Numbered from the stretch's first letter, positions 34,861 to 45,840 are shown. The stretch is DNA of 64,000 nt from Leclercia sp. 29361 (GCF_011290365.1 NZ_CP049786.1:4774001-4838000), one strand, 5' to 3'. Notes: a model not told the origin generated them from the sequence alone. Numbers and translations: made by a program.

Positions 34861-35781
34861 ATGACAGAAATCAGCCGTACGCGTGCCTGGCTGGAAAGCC
34901 TGCGTCCTAAAACCCTTCCTCTCGCCTTCGCCGCCATTGTGGTGGGTACGGCCCTCGCGTGGTGGCAGGGACATTTCGATCCCCTTGTGGCGGCGCTGGC
35001 GCTGATCACCGCCGGGCTACTGCAAATCCTCTCCAATCTTGCCAACGATTATGGCGATGCCGTCAAAGGTAGCGATAAGCCCGACCGTATCGGGCCCTTG
35101 CGCGGGATGCAGAAAGGGGTGATCACCCAGGCGCAGATGAAGAAAGCGCTGATTATCACCGTGGTGCTGATTTGTCTTTCCGGGATTGCGCTGGTGCTGG
35201 TGGCCTGTAAAACCCCGGCGGATGCGGTTGGCTTCCTGGTGTTGGGTCTGCTGGCGATTATCGCGGCGATCACCTATACCGTCGGCACTCGCCCTTACGG
35301 TTACATCGGGCTGGGCGATATTTCGGTGCTGGTATTCTTCGGCTGGCTGAGCGTGATGGGCAGCTGGTATCTGCAGGCGCATACGCTGATCCCTGCTCTG
35401 GTCCTGCCGGCCACCGCCTGCGGCATGCTGGCGACGGCGGTGCTGAATATTAACAACCTGCGCGATATCGACAGCGATCGGCTGAACGGGAAAAACACCC
35501 TGGCGGTGCGTCTGGGGCCGGTGAATGCGCGCCGCTATCACGCCTGCCTGCTGATGGGCGCCTTGCTCTGTCTGGCGCTGTTTAACCTGATATCGCTGCA
35601 CAGCGTCTGGGGCTGGCTGTTTGTGCTTGCCACGCCGCTGCTGGTCAAACAGGCGCGTTTCGTCATGCGCGAGCAGAGCGCCTCGGCGATGCCGCCAATG
35701 CTGGAACGCACGGTAAAAGGGGCGTTACTGACTAACCTGTTGTTCGTGATTGGGATTGTGCTTAGCCAGACGCTACGTTAG
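34861..35781 (+). CDS. menA: 1,4-dihydroxy-2-naphthoate octaprenyltransferase MenA
   Basis: MenA attaches the octaprenyl chain to dihydroxynaphthoate in menaquinone synthesis. It is an inner membrane UbiA-family enzyme. The 306-residue product has the prenyl-diphosphate motif NLANDYGDAVKGSD and the second Asp-rich motif NNLRDIDSDR, with about eight to nine membrane segments. I start at the ATG giving MTEISRTRAW. A TTG five codons upstream lies at the end of the hslU terminator and is unlikely. No strong ribosome site precedes the ATG. Confidence 0.96.
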   Translation: MTEISRTRAWLESLRPKTLPLAFAAIVVGTALAWWQGHFDPLVAALALITAGLLQILSNLANDYGDAVKGSDKPDRIGPLRGMQKGVITQAQMKKALIITVVLICLSGIALVLVACKTPADAVGFLVLGLLAIIAAITYTVGTRPYGYIGLGDISVLVFFGWLSVMGSWYLQAHTLIPALVLPATACGMLATAVLNINNLRDIDSDRLNGKNTLAVRLGPVNARRYHACLLMGALLCLALFNLISLHSVWGWLFVLATPLLVKQARFVMREQSASAMPPMLERTVKGALLTNLLFVIGIVLSQTLR

Positions 35782-35873
35782 CTGACAAATATCAATTAAC
35801 AATTGATGATTTTGCCAACAATGCGTTTCGCGCGATATACTGAAATCACTCGCAGCAACTGAACCTTAAGCCT

Positions 35874-36359
35874 ATGAAATACGATACCTCTGAGCTTTGT
35901 GACATCTACCAGGAAGATGTTAACGTCGTAGAACCGCTGTTTTCCAACTTTGGAGGACGGTCGTCGTTTGGCGGACAGATCATCACGGTGAAATGTTTTG
36001 AGGACAACGGGTTGCTGTACGATCTGTTCGAACAGAACGGCCGTGGTCGCATCCTGCTGATCGACGGCGGCGGCTCCGTGCGTCGCGCATTAATCGATGC
36101 AGAACTTGCCCGTCTCGCCACGCAAAACGAATGGGAAGGCATGGTGGTCTATGGCGCGGTGCGCCAGGTAGATGACCTCGAAGAGCTGGACATCGGCATT
36201 CAGGCCATTGCCGCTATTCCGGTGGGTGCCGCAGGTGATGGCATTGGCGAAAGCGACGTGCGCGTCAATTTCGGCGGGGTGACGTTCTTCTCCGGCGACC
36301 ATCTGTATGCCGATAACACCGGCATTATCCTGTCTGAAGATCCGCTGGATATCGAGTAA
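35874..36359 (+). CDS. rraA: Ribonuclease E inhibitor RraA
   Basis: RraA is a ring-shaped trimer that binds RNase E and lowers its activity. Before this was known it was annotated as MenG methyltransferase. The 161-residue product equals E. coli RraA, with motifs [11 protein letters not shown] and [14 protein letters not shown]. It has its own spacer of 92 bp after menA and is followed by a REP element and an ERIC element. Confidence 0.97.
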   Translation: MKYDTSELCDIYQEDVNVVEPLFSNFGGRSSFGGQIITVKCFEDNGLLYDLFEQNGRGRILLIDGGGSVRRALIDAELARLATQNEWEGMVVYGAVRQVDDLEELDIGIQAIAAIPVGAAGDGIGESDVRVNFGGVTFFSGDHLYADNTGIILSEDPLDIE

Positions 36360-36363
36360 TAAA

Positions 36364-36396
36364 AAGCCGGGTGGCGGCTTCGCCTTACCCGGCCTA
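36364..36396 (+). repeat. REP element after rraA
   Basis: GCCGGGTGGCGGC and GCCTTACCCGGCCTAC arms, 5 nt after the rraA stop. Confidence 0.88.
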
Positions 36397-36407
36397 CAAA
36401 TTCTGCT

Positions 36408-36534
36408 TATTCCCTATAGCTTTCGCGATGTAGCAAGGCGGCAAGCAAATGAATCCCCAGAAACATAGATATCTATGTGACTGGGGTGAATGCGTGCAGC
36501 CAACGCCGCTACGACGTGAAAGACGACGGGAACT
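36408..36534. repeat. ERIC element
   Basis: A roughly 127-bp imperfect palindrome. It contains the ERIC core GAATCCCCAG...GTGACTGGGGTGA and the GCAGCCAACGCC segment. The outer arms (TTCCC...CTTTCGCGATGTAGC and GCTACGACGTGAAAG...GGGAAC) are inverted copies. It fills the space between rraA and zapB and ends at the zapB stop codon. Confidence 0.9.
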
Positions 36535-36772
36535 AGACCTCTTCCATACGTCCCAGCAGAGCATGCAGACGATCCTGCCAGCCAGTCTGCTGTTCGCGCA
36601 GGTGGTGGTTTTCACGCTCCAGCTCTTCGCGACCGTGCTGGGCAGTCTGAATTTCCTGCGACAGCGCGTTGTTTTTTTCTTTCAGCTCTTCGATTTCCAT
36701 CTGCAGCAGGGTGATGGTATCAATCGCCTGCTGTACTTTCGATTCCAGTTTCTCAAACACTTCTAACGACAT
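36533..36772 (-). CDS. zapB: Cell division factor ZapB
   Basis: ZapB is a small coiled-coil protein that joins the Z-ring through ZapA and stabilises it. The 79-residue product is heptad-rich throughout ([20 protein letters not shown], and [12 protein letters not shown] further on). E. coli annotates 81 residues with a two-residue N-terminal difference. I start at the ATG after the AGGAGAGG ribosome site, giving MSLEVFEK; a longer in-frame extension crosses the promoter. The ERIC element touches the stop codon. Confidence 0.95.
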   Translation of the reverse strand: MSLEVFEKLESKVQQAIDTITLLQMEIEELKEKNNALSQEIQTAQHGREELERENHHLREQQTGWQDRLHALLGRMEEV

Positions 36773-37050
36773 AATGCTACCTCTCCTGAATTTGCAAGGC
36801 GACGCTTGACATAAACGCGCACAACACCTGGTGTCGATTGTATGGAGCCCCGCCCTCCCTGTCCAGCGGCAGACCGCGCAGATTGCGGTTTGCAACACTT
36901 TTCAGCCTCCTCCTGGTGCGTTCGCGTCATATACCCCTAAATTGTTAACACTTTAGTTAATGGAATGCTTCGTCCCATCCTGGCCTGTAAACGCTAACGC
37001 ACACTTAATGGCGCGTTATCGCTCATTTTGTTGACGCGTCACACACATTT

Positions 37051-37115
37051 TAAGTTCGATATTTCTCGTTTTTGCTCGTTAACGATAAATTAACACTGTG
37101 ACTACAGGACATCGT
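37051..37115 (+). promoter_or_regulatory. glpFKX control region (GlpR and CRP sites)
   Basis: The 402-bp zapB-glpF gap holds the two promoters and no gene. AAGTTCGATATTTCTCGTTT and TTGCTCGTTAACGATAAATT (37051-37091) resemble tandem GlpR operators with the TTCG core. TGTGACTACAGGACAT just after could be a weak CRP site. Placement matches the E. coli glpFKX promoter; the exact sites are inferred. Confidence 0.55.
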
Positions 37116-37174
37116 GGCGATTGTGACGATTGGCGCGATGACAATAACCATTATTATTCTTTCAGGATCCGATT

Positions 37175-38020
37175 ATGAGTGAAACATCAACCTTAAAAGG
37201 CCAGTGCATCGCAGAGTTCCTGGGCACTGGGTTGTTGATTTTCTTTGGCGTAGGATGCGTGGCGGCGCTCAAAGTGGCGGGCGCCAGCTTCGGTCAGTGG
37301 GAGATCAGCATCATCTGGGGTCTGGGGGTGGCGATGGCCATCTACCTGACGGCAGGTGTTTCAGGTGCCCATCTCAACCCTGCGGTAACCATCGCGCTGT
37401 GGCTGTTTGCCTGCTTCGACAAACGCAAGGTTGTTCCCTTTATTGTGGCGCAGTTTGCCGGTGCCTTTTGCGCCGCAGCGTTAGTTTACGGGCTCTATTA
37501 CAATCTGTTTGCTGACTTTGAACAGACACACCATATGGTACGCGGCAGCGTCGAGAGCCTTGACCTGGCGGGTATCTTCTCAACCTATCCGAATCCGCAC
37601 ATTAACTTTGTGCAGGCCTTCGCAGTAGAGATGGTGATCACCGCTATTCTGATGGGCGTCATCATGGCGCTGGGTGATGATGGCAACGGCATTCCGCGCG
37701 GGCCGCTGGCACCGCTGCTGATCGGTTTACTGATTGCGGTGATCGGTGCGTCAATGGGGCCGCTGACGGGCTTCGCCATGAACCCGGCGCGTGACCTGGG
37801 GCCGAAGACCTTTGCCTTCTTCGCGGGCTGGGGCGATGTGGCCTTTACCGGTGCGAAAGATATTCCCTACTTCCTGGTGCCGCTGTTCGGCCCGATCGTT
37901 GGGGCATCGCTGGGCGCATTCGGCTATCGTAAGCTAATTGGACGCCATCTGCCGTGCGACACCTGTGTGGTTGAGGAGAAGAAAAGCCTCTCCCCGACTG
38001 AATCAAAAGCTTCGCTGTAA
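37175..38020 (+). CDS. glpF: Glycerol facilitator GlpF
   Basis: GlpF is the inner membrane aquaglyceroporin for passive glycerol entry. The 281-residue product equals E. coli GlpF. It carries both NPA boxes of the aquaporin fold, N68-P69-A70 in GAHLNPAVT and the second in GFAMNPARD, plus six membrane helices. It is the first gene of the glpFKX operon and is followed 21 nt later by glpK. Control by GlpR and CRP is expected. Confidence 0.98.
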   Translation: MSETSTLKGQCIAEFLGTGLLIFFGVGCVAALKVAGASFGQWEISIIWGLGVAMAIYLTAGVSGAHLNPAVTIALWLFACFDKRKVVPFIVAQFAGAFCAAALVYGLYYNLFADFEQTHHMVRGSVESLDLAGIFSTYPNPHINFVQAFAVEMVITAILMGVIMALGDDGNGIPRGPLAPLLIGLLIAVIGASMGPLTGFAMNPARDLGPKTFAFFAGWGDVAFTGAKDIPYFLVPLFGPIVGASLGAFGYRKLIGRHLPCDTCVVEEKKSLSPTESKASL

Positions 38021-39553
<1,533 letters not shown>

Positions 39554-39558
39554 TAGTT

Positions 39559-39594
39559 CCCCTCACCCTAACCCTCTCCCCAAAGGGGAGAGGG
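39559..39594. repeat. CCCTCTCCCC palindrome between glpK and glpX
   Basis: CCCTCACCCTAACCCTCTCCCC, AAA, GGGGAGAGGG, 5 nt after the glpK stop. Includes the CCTCACCCTAA flank seen in other copies. Confidence 0.85.
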
Positions 39595-39684
39595 AATTGG
39601 AACACCCTCGCGGGTCCCCAGCCCGCACCCCACCCCACTCTGTGATAAACTTCGTGCAATTCCTTTTGACCGCACGAGTACCCC

Positions 39685-40695
39685 ATGAAACGTGAACTTG
39701 CTATCGAATTTTCCCGCGTGACCGAAGCTGCCGCTCTGGCAGGCTACAAGTGGCTTGGCCGTGGCGACAAAAATATCGCCGACGGTGCCGCCGTCCATGC
39801 CATGCGCATTGTGCTTAACCAGGTCAACATCGACGGCACCATCGTGATTGGCGAAGGCGAAATCGACGAAGCACCAATGCTGTTTATCGGTGAGAAAGTC
39901 GGAACCGGCAACGGCGACGCGGTGGATATTGCCGTCGACCCGATTGAAGGCACCCGCATGACCGCCATGGGGCAGGCTAACGCCCTGGCCGTGCTGGCCG
40001 TCGGCGATAAAGGCACCTTCCTCAATGCGCCTGATATGTATATGGAGAAGCTGATTGTCGGGCCGGGCGCCAAAGGGGTTATCGATCTCAATCTGCCGCT
40101 GGCGGATAACCTGCGCAATATCGCCGCCGCGCTCAATAAACCGCTTAGCGAACTGACGGTCACCATCCTGGCAAAACCGCGTCATGATGTAACGATTGCC
40201 CACATGCAGCAGCTGGGTGTGCGCGTCTTTGCTATTCCCGATGGTGACGTGGCGGCCTCTATCCTCACCTGCATGCCGGACAGCGAAGTCGACGTGCTGT
40301 ATGGCATCGGTGGCGCGCCGGAAGGGGTGGTTTCCGCCGCGGTGATCCGTGCTCTCGACGGCGATATGCAGGGGCGTCTGCTGGCCCGTCACGACGTGAA
40401 AGGCGACAGCGAAGAGAACCGCCGTATCGGTGAGCAGGAGCTGGCCCGCTGTGCCGCAATGGGCATCGAGGCCAATACCGTGCTGCGTCTCGATGATATG
40501 GCGCGCAACGATAACGTCATCTTCTCGGCCACTGGCATCACCAAAGGCGACCTGCTGGACGGCATCACCCGCAAAGGCAATATGGCCACCACCGAAACGC
40601 TGCTGATCCGCGGTAAATCACGCACTATTCGCCGCATTCAGTCGATTCACTATCTCGACCGCAAAGATCCCGACGTGCAGACCCACATTCTGTAA
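39685..40695 (+). CDS. glpX: Fructose-1,6-bisphosphatase class II GlpX
   Basis: GlpX hydrolyses fructose 1,6-bisphosphate to fructose 6-phosphate during gluconeogenic growth, with Mn2+. The 336-residue product equals E. coli GlpX. Metal and phosphate motifs are GEGEIDEAPM near 57 and DPIEGTRMTAMG near 85, as in Li-sensitive phosphatases. It is the third gene of the glpFKX operon, 131 bp after glpK, so it may also have its own expression level. Confidence 0.97.
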   Translation: MKRELAIEFSRVTEAAALAGYKWLGRGDKNIADGAAVHAMRIVLNQVNIDGTIVIGEGEIDEAPMLFIGEKVGTGNGDAVDIAVDPIEGTRMTAMGQANALAVLAVGDKGTFLNAPDMYMEKLIVGPGAKGVIDLNLPLADNLRNIAAALNKPLSELTVTILAKPRHDVTIAHMQQLGVRVFAIPDGDVAASILTCMPDSEVDVLYGIGGAPEGVVSAAVIRALDGDMQGRLLARHDVKGDSEENRRIGEQELARCAAMGIEANTVLRLDDMARNDNVIFSATGITKGDLLDGITRKGNMATTETLLIRGKSRTIRRIQSIHYLDRKDPDVQTHIL

Positions 40696-40717
40696 AACCA
40701 TTTGATCAATTGAGCTT

Positions 40718-40745
40718 TCCGGCCCCCACGGGCTGGAAATCTCCC
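40718..40745 (+). terminator. Possible glpX terminator
   Basis: TTTCCGGCCC and GGGCTGGAAA form an imperfect stem with a CCAC loop. The T tract after it is weak. Confidence 0.4.
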
Positions 40746-40791
40746 TCTCAGGTAAGGAAGATAGAACCCGAGATCAGCACAGGAGAACATC

Positions 40792-41538
40792 ATGGCAGAC
40801 TGGGTAACAGGTAAAGTCAAAAAGGTAGAGTTCTGGACCGATGCGCTATTTAGTCTCACCGTCCATGCGCCCATTCATCCCTTTACGGCCGGGCAATTTG
40901 CCAAGCTGGGGCTGGAAATCGACGGCGAACGCGTGCAGCGCGCCTACTCCTATGTCAACGCGCCGGATAACCCGGATCTCGAGTTCTATCTCGTCACCGT
41001 CCCTGATGGCAAACTCAGCCCGCGCCTGGCGGCCCTCAAACCAGACGATGAGATCCAGATCGTCAGCGAAGCCGCTGGTTTCTTCGTGCTTGAGGAAGTT
41101 CCGGACTGCGACACCCTGTGGATGCTGGCGACCGGTACCGCCATTGGCCCGTATCTGTCGATCCTGCAATACGGGAAAGACCTGGAACGCTTCAAAAACA
41201 TCGTGCTGGTACATGCCGCGCGCTATGCCGCTGACCTGAGCTATCTGCCACAGATGCTGGAACTGCAGAAGCGCTATGAAGGGAAAGTGAAAATTCAGAC
41301 GGTGGTGAGCCGCGAAACGGTGCCAGGTTCCCTGACCGGACGCGTACCGGCGCTGATTGAAAACGGTGAACTGGAAGCCGCTGTTGGCCTGCCGATGACC
41401 GCCGAGACCAGCCATGTGATGCTGTGCGGCAACCCGCAGATGGTGCGCGACACCCAACAGCTGCTGAAAGAGACCCGGCAGATGACCAAGCATCTACGCC
41501 GTCGGCCGGGCCATATGACCGCAGAGCACTACTGGTAA
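40792..41538 (+). CDS. fpr: Ferredoxin/flavodoxin-NADP+ reductase Fpr
   Basis: Fpr moves electrons between NADPH and flavodoxin or ferredoxin, supporting radical-SAM enzymes and oxidative stress repair. The 248-residue product equals E. coli Fpr. It shows the FAD-binding RAYSYVNAP near residue 50, the NADP-side MLATGTAIGPYLSIL, and the C-terminal tryptophan (EHYW). In E. coli it belongs to the SoxRS regulon; I did not define a soxbox. Confidence 0.97.
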   Translation: MADWVTGKVKKVEFWTDALFSLTVHAPIHPFTAGQFAKLGLEIDGERVQRAYSYVNAPDNPDLEFYLVTVPDGKLSPRLAALKPDDEIQIVSEAAGFFVLEEVPDCDTLWMLATGTAIGPYLSILQYGKDLERFKNIVLVHAARYAADLSYLPQMLELQKRYEGKVKIQTVVSRETVPGSLTGRVPALIENGELEAAVGLPMTAETSHVMLCGNPQMVRDTQQLLKETRQMTKHLRRRPGHMTAEHYW

Positions 41539-41958
41539 TTAACGGTACTTTACGTCGATCGTATCTTTGCCGTATTTGTTCTCGCCCTGGGTGCCCACAA
41601 ACGCGCCCAGGTCGACAATAATCATCACAAAAATAATAGTCGGGATCAGCCTGCCAACCACCCACGGCAGCATGGAAGGCAGCATCGACCAGTTGCCCGC
41701 CAGTAGCATCCACGCCAGCACCACCAGCAGCGCCCACAGCCCCGAGCGACCCCGATCGTGCAGACGTTTCACTAATACCGCTGCGGTCGGCCACAGCAGC
41801 GAAACCAGCGCGAATGCCGCCGTCTGGGTATTTAGCCACGCGTTATTGGCAAGAATAAACAGACCCAGCATGGCGACAATCCATACGCCAATCCAGATCC
41901 AGAAATCACGGCGTCCAATACGCCCTTTGAATGAAAACAACCACTGCTGTATGGTCAT
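41539..41958 (-). CDS. yiiR: DUF805 inner membrane protein YiiR
   Basis: The 139-residue product is a small DUF805 membrane protein of unknown function. It begins with the family pattern WLFSFKGRIGRRDFWIW and has about four hydrophobic segments. The motif LVKRLHDRGRSG near the middle is also characteristic. It is convergent with fpr; the two stop codons abut. E. coli YiiR at the same place is slightly longer. Confidence 0.9.
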   Translation of the reverse strand: MTIQQWLFSFKGRIGRRDFWIWIGVWIVAMLGLFILANNAWLNTQTAAFALVSLLWPTAAVLVKRLHDRGRSGLWALLVVLAWMLLAGNWSMLPSMLPWVVGRLIPTIIFVMIIVDLGAFVGTQGENKYGKDTIDVKYR

Positions 41959-42070
41959 GCCAGGTTCCTTATTATCATTGCGGAGCGTAGTTTACCCTGG
42001 AGTCGCATCCTTTTGACAAGCCAGCCAGATATCGTTTTAATCGTCACAGTAACATTCAGAGACTTTATTG

Positions 42071-42667
42071 ATGAAGATGTGGTTTCACCTTATTTGGCTG
42101 GGTTTAACACTGTCGTGCGCGAGCGTTTCTCTGCGCGCTGCCGAGACATCCGCACCGGCAACCGCTCCCTACGTGATGCCGGGCGCGCCGTCGTTTGATC
42201 AATCCATTAGCCTGTTCCGCGAGGGCTTCAACAGCGATAACCCTACCCTGTCGCTGAATGAGTTTCGCGCCATAGATGGCGCCCGCGATACCCCCAATCT
42301 GACCCGCGCCGCCAGCAAAATTAATGAGAATTTGTACGCTTCAACGGCGCTGGAACGCGGAACGCTCAAAATCAAGAGCATGCAGATCACCTGGTTGCCG
42401 ATCCAGGGGCCTGAGCAGAAAGCCGCCAAAGCCAAAGCGCTGGAGTACATGAGCGCCATTTTACGGGCGTTTACCCCGGCGTTGACCAAATCACAAAGCC
42501 AGCAAAAGCTGCAAAAGCTGCTGGCTGCCGGTAAAAACAAACGGTACTACGCCGAAACGGAAGGCGCGGTTCGCTATGTAGTGGCAGATAACGGCGAAAA
42601 GGGGCTGACCTTCGCTGTTGAACCGATTAAGCTGGCGTTATCTGAGACCCTCGGCGGGGCGAATTAA
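42071..42667 (+). CDS. yiiQ: DUF1454 periplasmic protein YiiQ
   Basis: The 198-residue product starts with a signal peptide (MKMWFHLIWLGLTLSCASVS, cleaved near AAE) and should be periplasmic. The rest is a DUF1454 domain without known function. It matches E. coli YiiQ in length and position between yiiR and tpiA. A TTG directly before the ATG would add one codon and is not preferred. Confidence 0.92.
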   Translation: MKMWFHLIWLGLTLSCASVSLRAAETSAPATAPYVMPGAPSFDQSISLFREGFNSDNPTLSLNEFRAIDGARDTPNLTRAASKINENLYASTALERGTLKIKSMQITWLPIQGPEQKAAKAKALEYMSAILRAFTPALTKSQSQQKLQKLLAAGKNKRYYAETEGAVRYVVADNGEKGLTFAVEPIKLALSETLGGAN

Positions 42668-42777
42668 TGACAAAAAGCAAAGCCTTTCGAGGGAAAATCT
42701 CTATACTGATTCACAGACCATGCTGCCCAGCCGGGTGGCCATATTCCTTAATTCGCTCTTGAGCGTGGAGAATTGAA

Positions 42778-43545
42778 ATGCGACATCCTTTAGTGATGGG
42801 TAACTGGAAACTGAACGGCAGCCGCCACATGGTAAACGAGCTGGTAGCGAACCTGCGTAAAGAGCTGACTGGCGTGACGGGCTGTGCTGTTGCGATCGCT
42901 CCGCCGGACATGTACCTGGATATGGCTAAACATGCCGCTGACGGCAGCCACATCGTTCTGGGTGCACAGAACGTTGACGTAAACCTGTCTGGCGCGTTCA
43001 CCGGTGAAACTTCCGCTGAAATGCTGAAAGATATCGGCGCGAAATACATCATCATCGGCCACTCTGAGCGTCGTACTTACCACAAAGAGTCCGACGAATT
43101 CATCGCTAAAAAATTCGCTGTGCTGAAAGAGCAGGGTCTGATCCCGGTTCTGTGCATCGGTGAAACCGAAGCCGAAAACGAAGCGGGCAAAACTGAAGAA
43201 GTCTGCGCACGTCAGATCGACGCCGTGCTGACCACTCAGGGCGCGAGCGCGTTTGAAGGCGCGGTTATTGCTTACGAGCCAGTATGGGCGATCGGTACCG
43301 GCAAATCTGCCACCCCAGCGCAGGCTCAGGCAGTACACAAATTCATCCGTGATCACATTGCTAAAGCAGACGCGAAAGTAGCTGAGCAAGTGATCATCCA
43401 GTACGGCGGTTCCGTAAACGCAGCGAACGCCGCTGAGCTGTTCACCCAGCCGGACATCGACGGCGCGCTGGTTGGCGGCGCATCCCTGAAAGCAGACGCT
43501 TTCGCGGTGATCGTTAAAGCAGCAGAAGCCGCTAAACAGGCGTAA
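42778..43545 (+). CDS. tpiA: Triosephosphate isomerase TpiA
   Basis: TpiA interconverts dihydroxyacetone phosphate and glyceraldehyde 3-phosphate. The 255-residue product equals E. coli TpiA, with the three catalytic residues in place: K11 in GNWKLNG, H95 in GHSERR and E167 in [17 protein letters not shown] -10 element lies about 75 bp upstream. The gene is followed by a palindromic repeat and then a convergent permease gene not found at this site in E. coli K-12. Confidence 0.98.
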   Translation: MRHPLVMGNWKLNGSRHMVNELVANLRKELTGVTGCAVAIAPPDMYLDMAKHAADGSHIVLGAQNVDVNLSGAFTGETSAEMLKDIGAKYIIIGHSERRTYHKESDEFIAKKFAVLKEQGLIPVLCIGETEAENEAGKTEEVCARQIDAVLTTQGASAFEGAVIAYEPVWAIGTGKSATPAQAQAVHKFIRDHIAKADAKVAEQVIIQYGGSVNAANAAELFTQPDIDGALVGGASLKADAFAVIVKAAEAAKQA

Positions 43546-43555
43546 TCGCCTTCAT

Positions 43556-43591
43556 CCCTCTCCCCTATGGGGAGAGGGCAAGGGTGAGGGG
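43556..43591. repeat. CCCTCTCCCC palindrome after tpiA
   Basis: CCCTCTCCCC, TAT, GGGGAGAGGG, then GGTGAGGGGA. It lies between convergent tpiA and the permease gene. Confidence 0.85.
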
Positions 43592-43607
43592 AACAGACCG
43601 CACTTAA

Positions 43608-44912
43608 CTACAATTTCCCCAGAACACTAAACCACAGATAGTCCAGCGGCACCAGCACCAGCCAGGTTGCCACCGCCAGCGCCAGACAGAGCAGCATCCC
43701 CGCCCGGGCAGGCACCCTCCCCAGCCCCATCGCCACCACAATCGGTGACGCCTGATACGGCAGCAGCGGCGTGGAGTACCCCAGTACTTGAATCATAATT
43801 ACCGATAATAACGGGAAGCCGGTGGCGTCCGAGAAGCTTTGCGCCAGGGTAGTGTACAGCGCCGGAACCCCGTTGGCGGTCATAATGAAATTCAGCGCGG
43901 TGGTAATGCCGGTCAGCGCGAGGAAACTGGTGAACGGCGCATCGGCATCCAGCGGCATCACCCGCATCAGCGCCTCGCCCACCGCACTGCCGATCCCGGT
44001 CTGTGTTACGGTGATCGCCAGTCCGAGGATGCCCGCCACGTAAATACAGGTGCGCATGTTCACCCCGGCCGAGAACTCCTCCCCGGTGATAAAACCGATC
44101 CGCGGCAGCATCACCACCAGCGACGCCGCAAGCCCGGTCCACGCTGGACCAATCCCGTGCCAACTCTCCGTTACCCACATCACCAGCACCACCGCCAGCA
44201 GCCAGGCGAGACGCTTTTCATCGCGACCCATGGGCGCCGGCGGCGTCAGATCCTTCACCGGTTTTGGGGCGCCAGGGAACAGCCAGCAGATCAGGCCGAT
44301 CAGAATCAGGCCCTTAAGAATGCCCAGCACCGGCGTGTGCAGCAGCAGGTATGGGACATAGTTGAGATGAATACCATACGAGCCTTCCGCCGCCCCGCTC
44401 ATCACCAGGTTGGGCACGTTGGCCGGGAGGATAGTGGCCGACAGCTGGAAGGTGCCAAAGCCCACCGCCAGCGCCAGACCAAACCACGCCCGGGAGCCGT
44501 CGGCTATGCCGGCCCGCTTCGCCATCGCCGCCACAATCGGCATCAGCAGCGCGATGCGCCCCATGTTAGAGGGCATTACAAATGCCAGCGCATAGGTGAG
44601 CAACACCACGCTGGCTACCATCAGCGGCCAGGAGTCGGTGAGCCTGGACGACAGCGCCCGCGCCGCCCTGTCCGCCAGCCCGGTTTTGCGGATCGCCACC
44701 CCCAGCACAAATCCGCTGAACACCAGCCAGAATGCCGACGAGGCAAAGCCGCCGAAGATCACCTCCGGCGGCGCAATTTTAGCGATCATCGCCGCGGTAA
44801 AGAACAGCAGCGCGGTGAGAAATTCCGGCAGCAGGGAGGTTGCCCACAGGATGATGGTGACGACGATAATCAGCGAGGGCAGAAACAGCGGGTGAGTGAA
44901 CCAGAGCGACAT
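43608..44912 (-). CDS. SLC13/DASS-type anion permease
   Basis: The 434-residue product is an integral membrane protein with about 11-12 hydrophobic segments, resembling the SLC13 (DASS) and ArsB/NhaD transporter superfamily. A first SN motif (MPSNMGRIALLMP) near residue 115 and a related second site (TANGVPALYT) near 350 fit the two inverted repeats of these carriers. The start follows a GGAGACAGG ribosome site. The substrate is unknown; dicarboxylates, sulfate or organosulfonates are possible. It is inserted between tpiA and cdh, which are adjacent in E. coli K-12. GC content looks like that of its neighbours, so recent transfer is not evident. Confidence 0.8.
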   Translation of the reverse strand: MSLWFTHPLFLPSLIIVVTIILWATSLLPEFLTALLFFTAAMIAKIAPPEVIFGGFASSAFWLVFSGFVLGVAIRKTGLADRAARALSSRLTDSWPLMVASVVLLTYALAFVMPSNMGRIALLMPIVAAMAKRAGIADGSRAWFGLALAVGFGTFQLSATILPANVPNLVMSGAAEGSYGIHLNYVPYLLLHTPVLGILKGLILIGLICWLFPGAPKPVKDLTPPAPMGRDEKRLAWLLAVVLVMWVTESWHGIGPAWTGLAASLVVMLPRIGFITGEEFSAGVNMRTCIYVAGILGLAITVTQTGIGSAVGEALMRVMPLDADAPFTSFLALTGITTALNFIMTANGVPALYTTLAQSFSDATGFPLLSVIMIQVLGYSTPLLPYQASPIVVAMGLGRVPARAGMLLCLALAVATWLVLVPLDYLWFSVLGKL

Positions 44913-44985
44913 GCCTGTCTCCTGTAGAATTTTTCAGCAAGTCTACGGCGGCAGGCTGCGGGAGTAAACGCTATTTATGGTGGGG

Positions 44986-45735
44986 TCACTGCAGGATATC
45001 GCATTGATGATCCTGCAATTCCTCAGCCGAGGCGAGGTTAAACGTCAGCAGATTGCGCTCGGTTGCCAGCAGGATAAACGACCCATCCGCCTGCTGGGCC
45101 ATCGCCATACCGTAGCGCCCCATATGCTTGCGCGCATCAGGAACCTCTTCGGCCAGCATCATGAATGGGCTGCGTTTCACCAGCTCCGCTTCCGTTACCC
45201 GACGCGCCAGATACTCGTGCCCTTCCAGCCCGCCGGGGAACGGCAGCCATTGGGTACTGATTTTCCCCTGATTAACATTGAGCTTCTCGCGCACGTCCGG
45301 GCGCAGGCAGGAGATATGGATATGAAAATGATTTTGCGTGCGCCCGATCCGCGAATTAATGGCCAGCGATACCGCGCTGTTGGGTATCTCCGCGCCGTGC
45401 TTCAGACGCATAAAACTGCGCGCCTGCCATGCCAGCCAGAAGAAATTGGGGGTCTGCGCCTTCGTCAGCAGGGGGCTTTCGCTGCCATTGATCCGGTACG
45501 TTGGCATCAGCAGATACTGCAGCGGGCCGTTGCGATCCTTGAAGACCACGTAGCCTGCATCCGGCTTTACCTGGGCACAGGGGGCGGGATTGCGGTGTTG
45601 CAGCTGTCCGGGCAGACACTGGTCGAGAACAATATGGCGTAACGCATCAGGATGACCGGCGGTCTTGAGCCAGACACCGACGATGACACTCGTCACCACC
45701 ACCAGCGCCAGGAGGAGTAAAACGGCTTTTTTCAT
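44986..45735 (-). CDS. cdh: CDP-diacylglycerol pyrophosphatase Cdh
   Basis: Cdh hydrolyses CDP-diacylglycerol to CMP and phosphatidate. The 249-residue product (251 in E. coli) has an N-terminal membrane anchor ([20 protein letters not shown]) and the HIT-like active-site motif [10 protein letters not shown] use the ATG giving MKKAVLLL; a longer frame runs into the sbp terminator. In E. coli it is next to tpiA; here the SLC13 gene lies between. It may be read through from sbp, which is upstream on the same strand. Confidence 0.95.
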   Translation of the reverse strand: MKKAVLLLLALVVVTSVIVGVWLKTAGHPDALRHIVLDQCLPGQLQHRNPAPCAQVKPDAGYVVFKDRNGPLQYLLMPTYRINGSESPLLTKAQTPNFFWLAWQARSFMRLKHGAEIPNSAVSLAINSRIGRTQNHFHIHISCLRPDVREKLNVNQGKISTQWLPFPGGLEGHEYLARRVTEAELVKRSPFMMLAEEVPDARKHMGRYGMAMAQQADGSFILLATERNLLTFNLASAEELQDHQCDILQ

Positions 45736-45790
45736 GACGCGTTCCCTGTTTTCGGTTGAACCAAAAGAGTAACGCACTTTAATGACAAAC

Positions 45791-45824
45791 AAAAAAGCCC
45801 GACAGTATGATTCTGCCGGGCTTT
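45791..45824 (-). terminator. sbp terminator
   Basis: On the minus strand AAAGCCCGGCAGAA pairs with TTCTGTCGGGCTTT-like sequence (AAGCCCGGCAG/CTGTCGGGCTT), followed by TTTTTTG. Confidence 0.85.
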
Positions 45825-45840
45825 CAAACGCTATGGATGA

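Noticed and set aside
43839-44927. 362-codon open frame antisense to the SLC13 permease gene
   Set aside because: The product is Arg/His/Gln-rich low-complexity sequence, whereas the minus-strand product is a clear membrane carrier.
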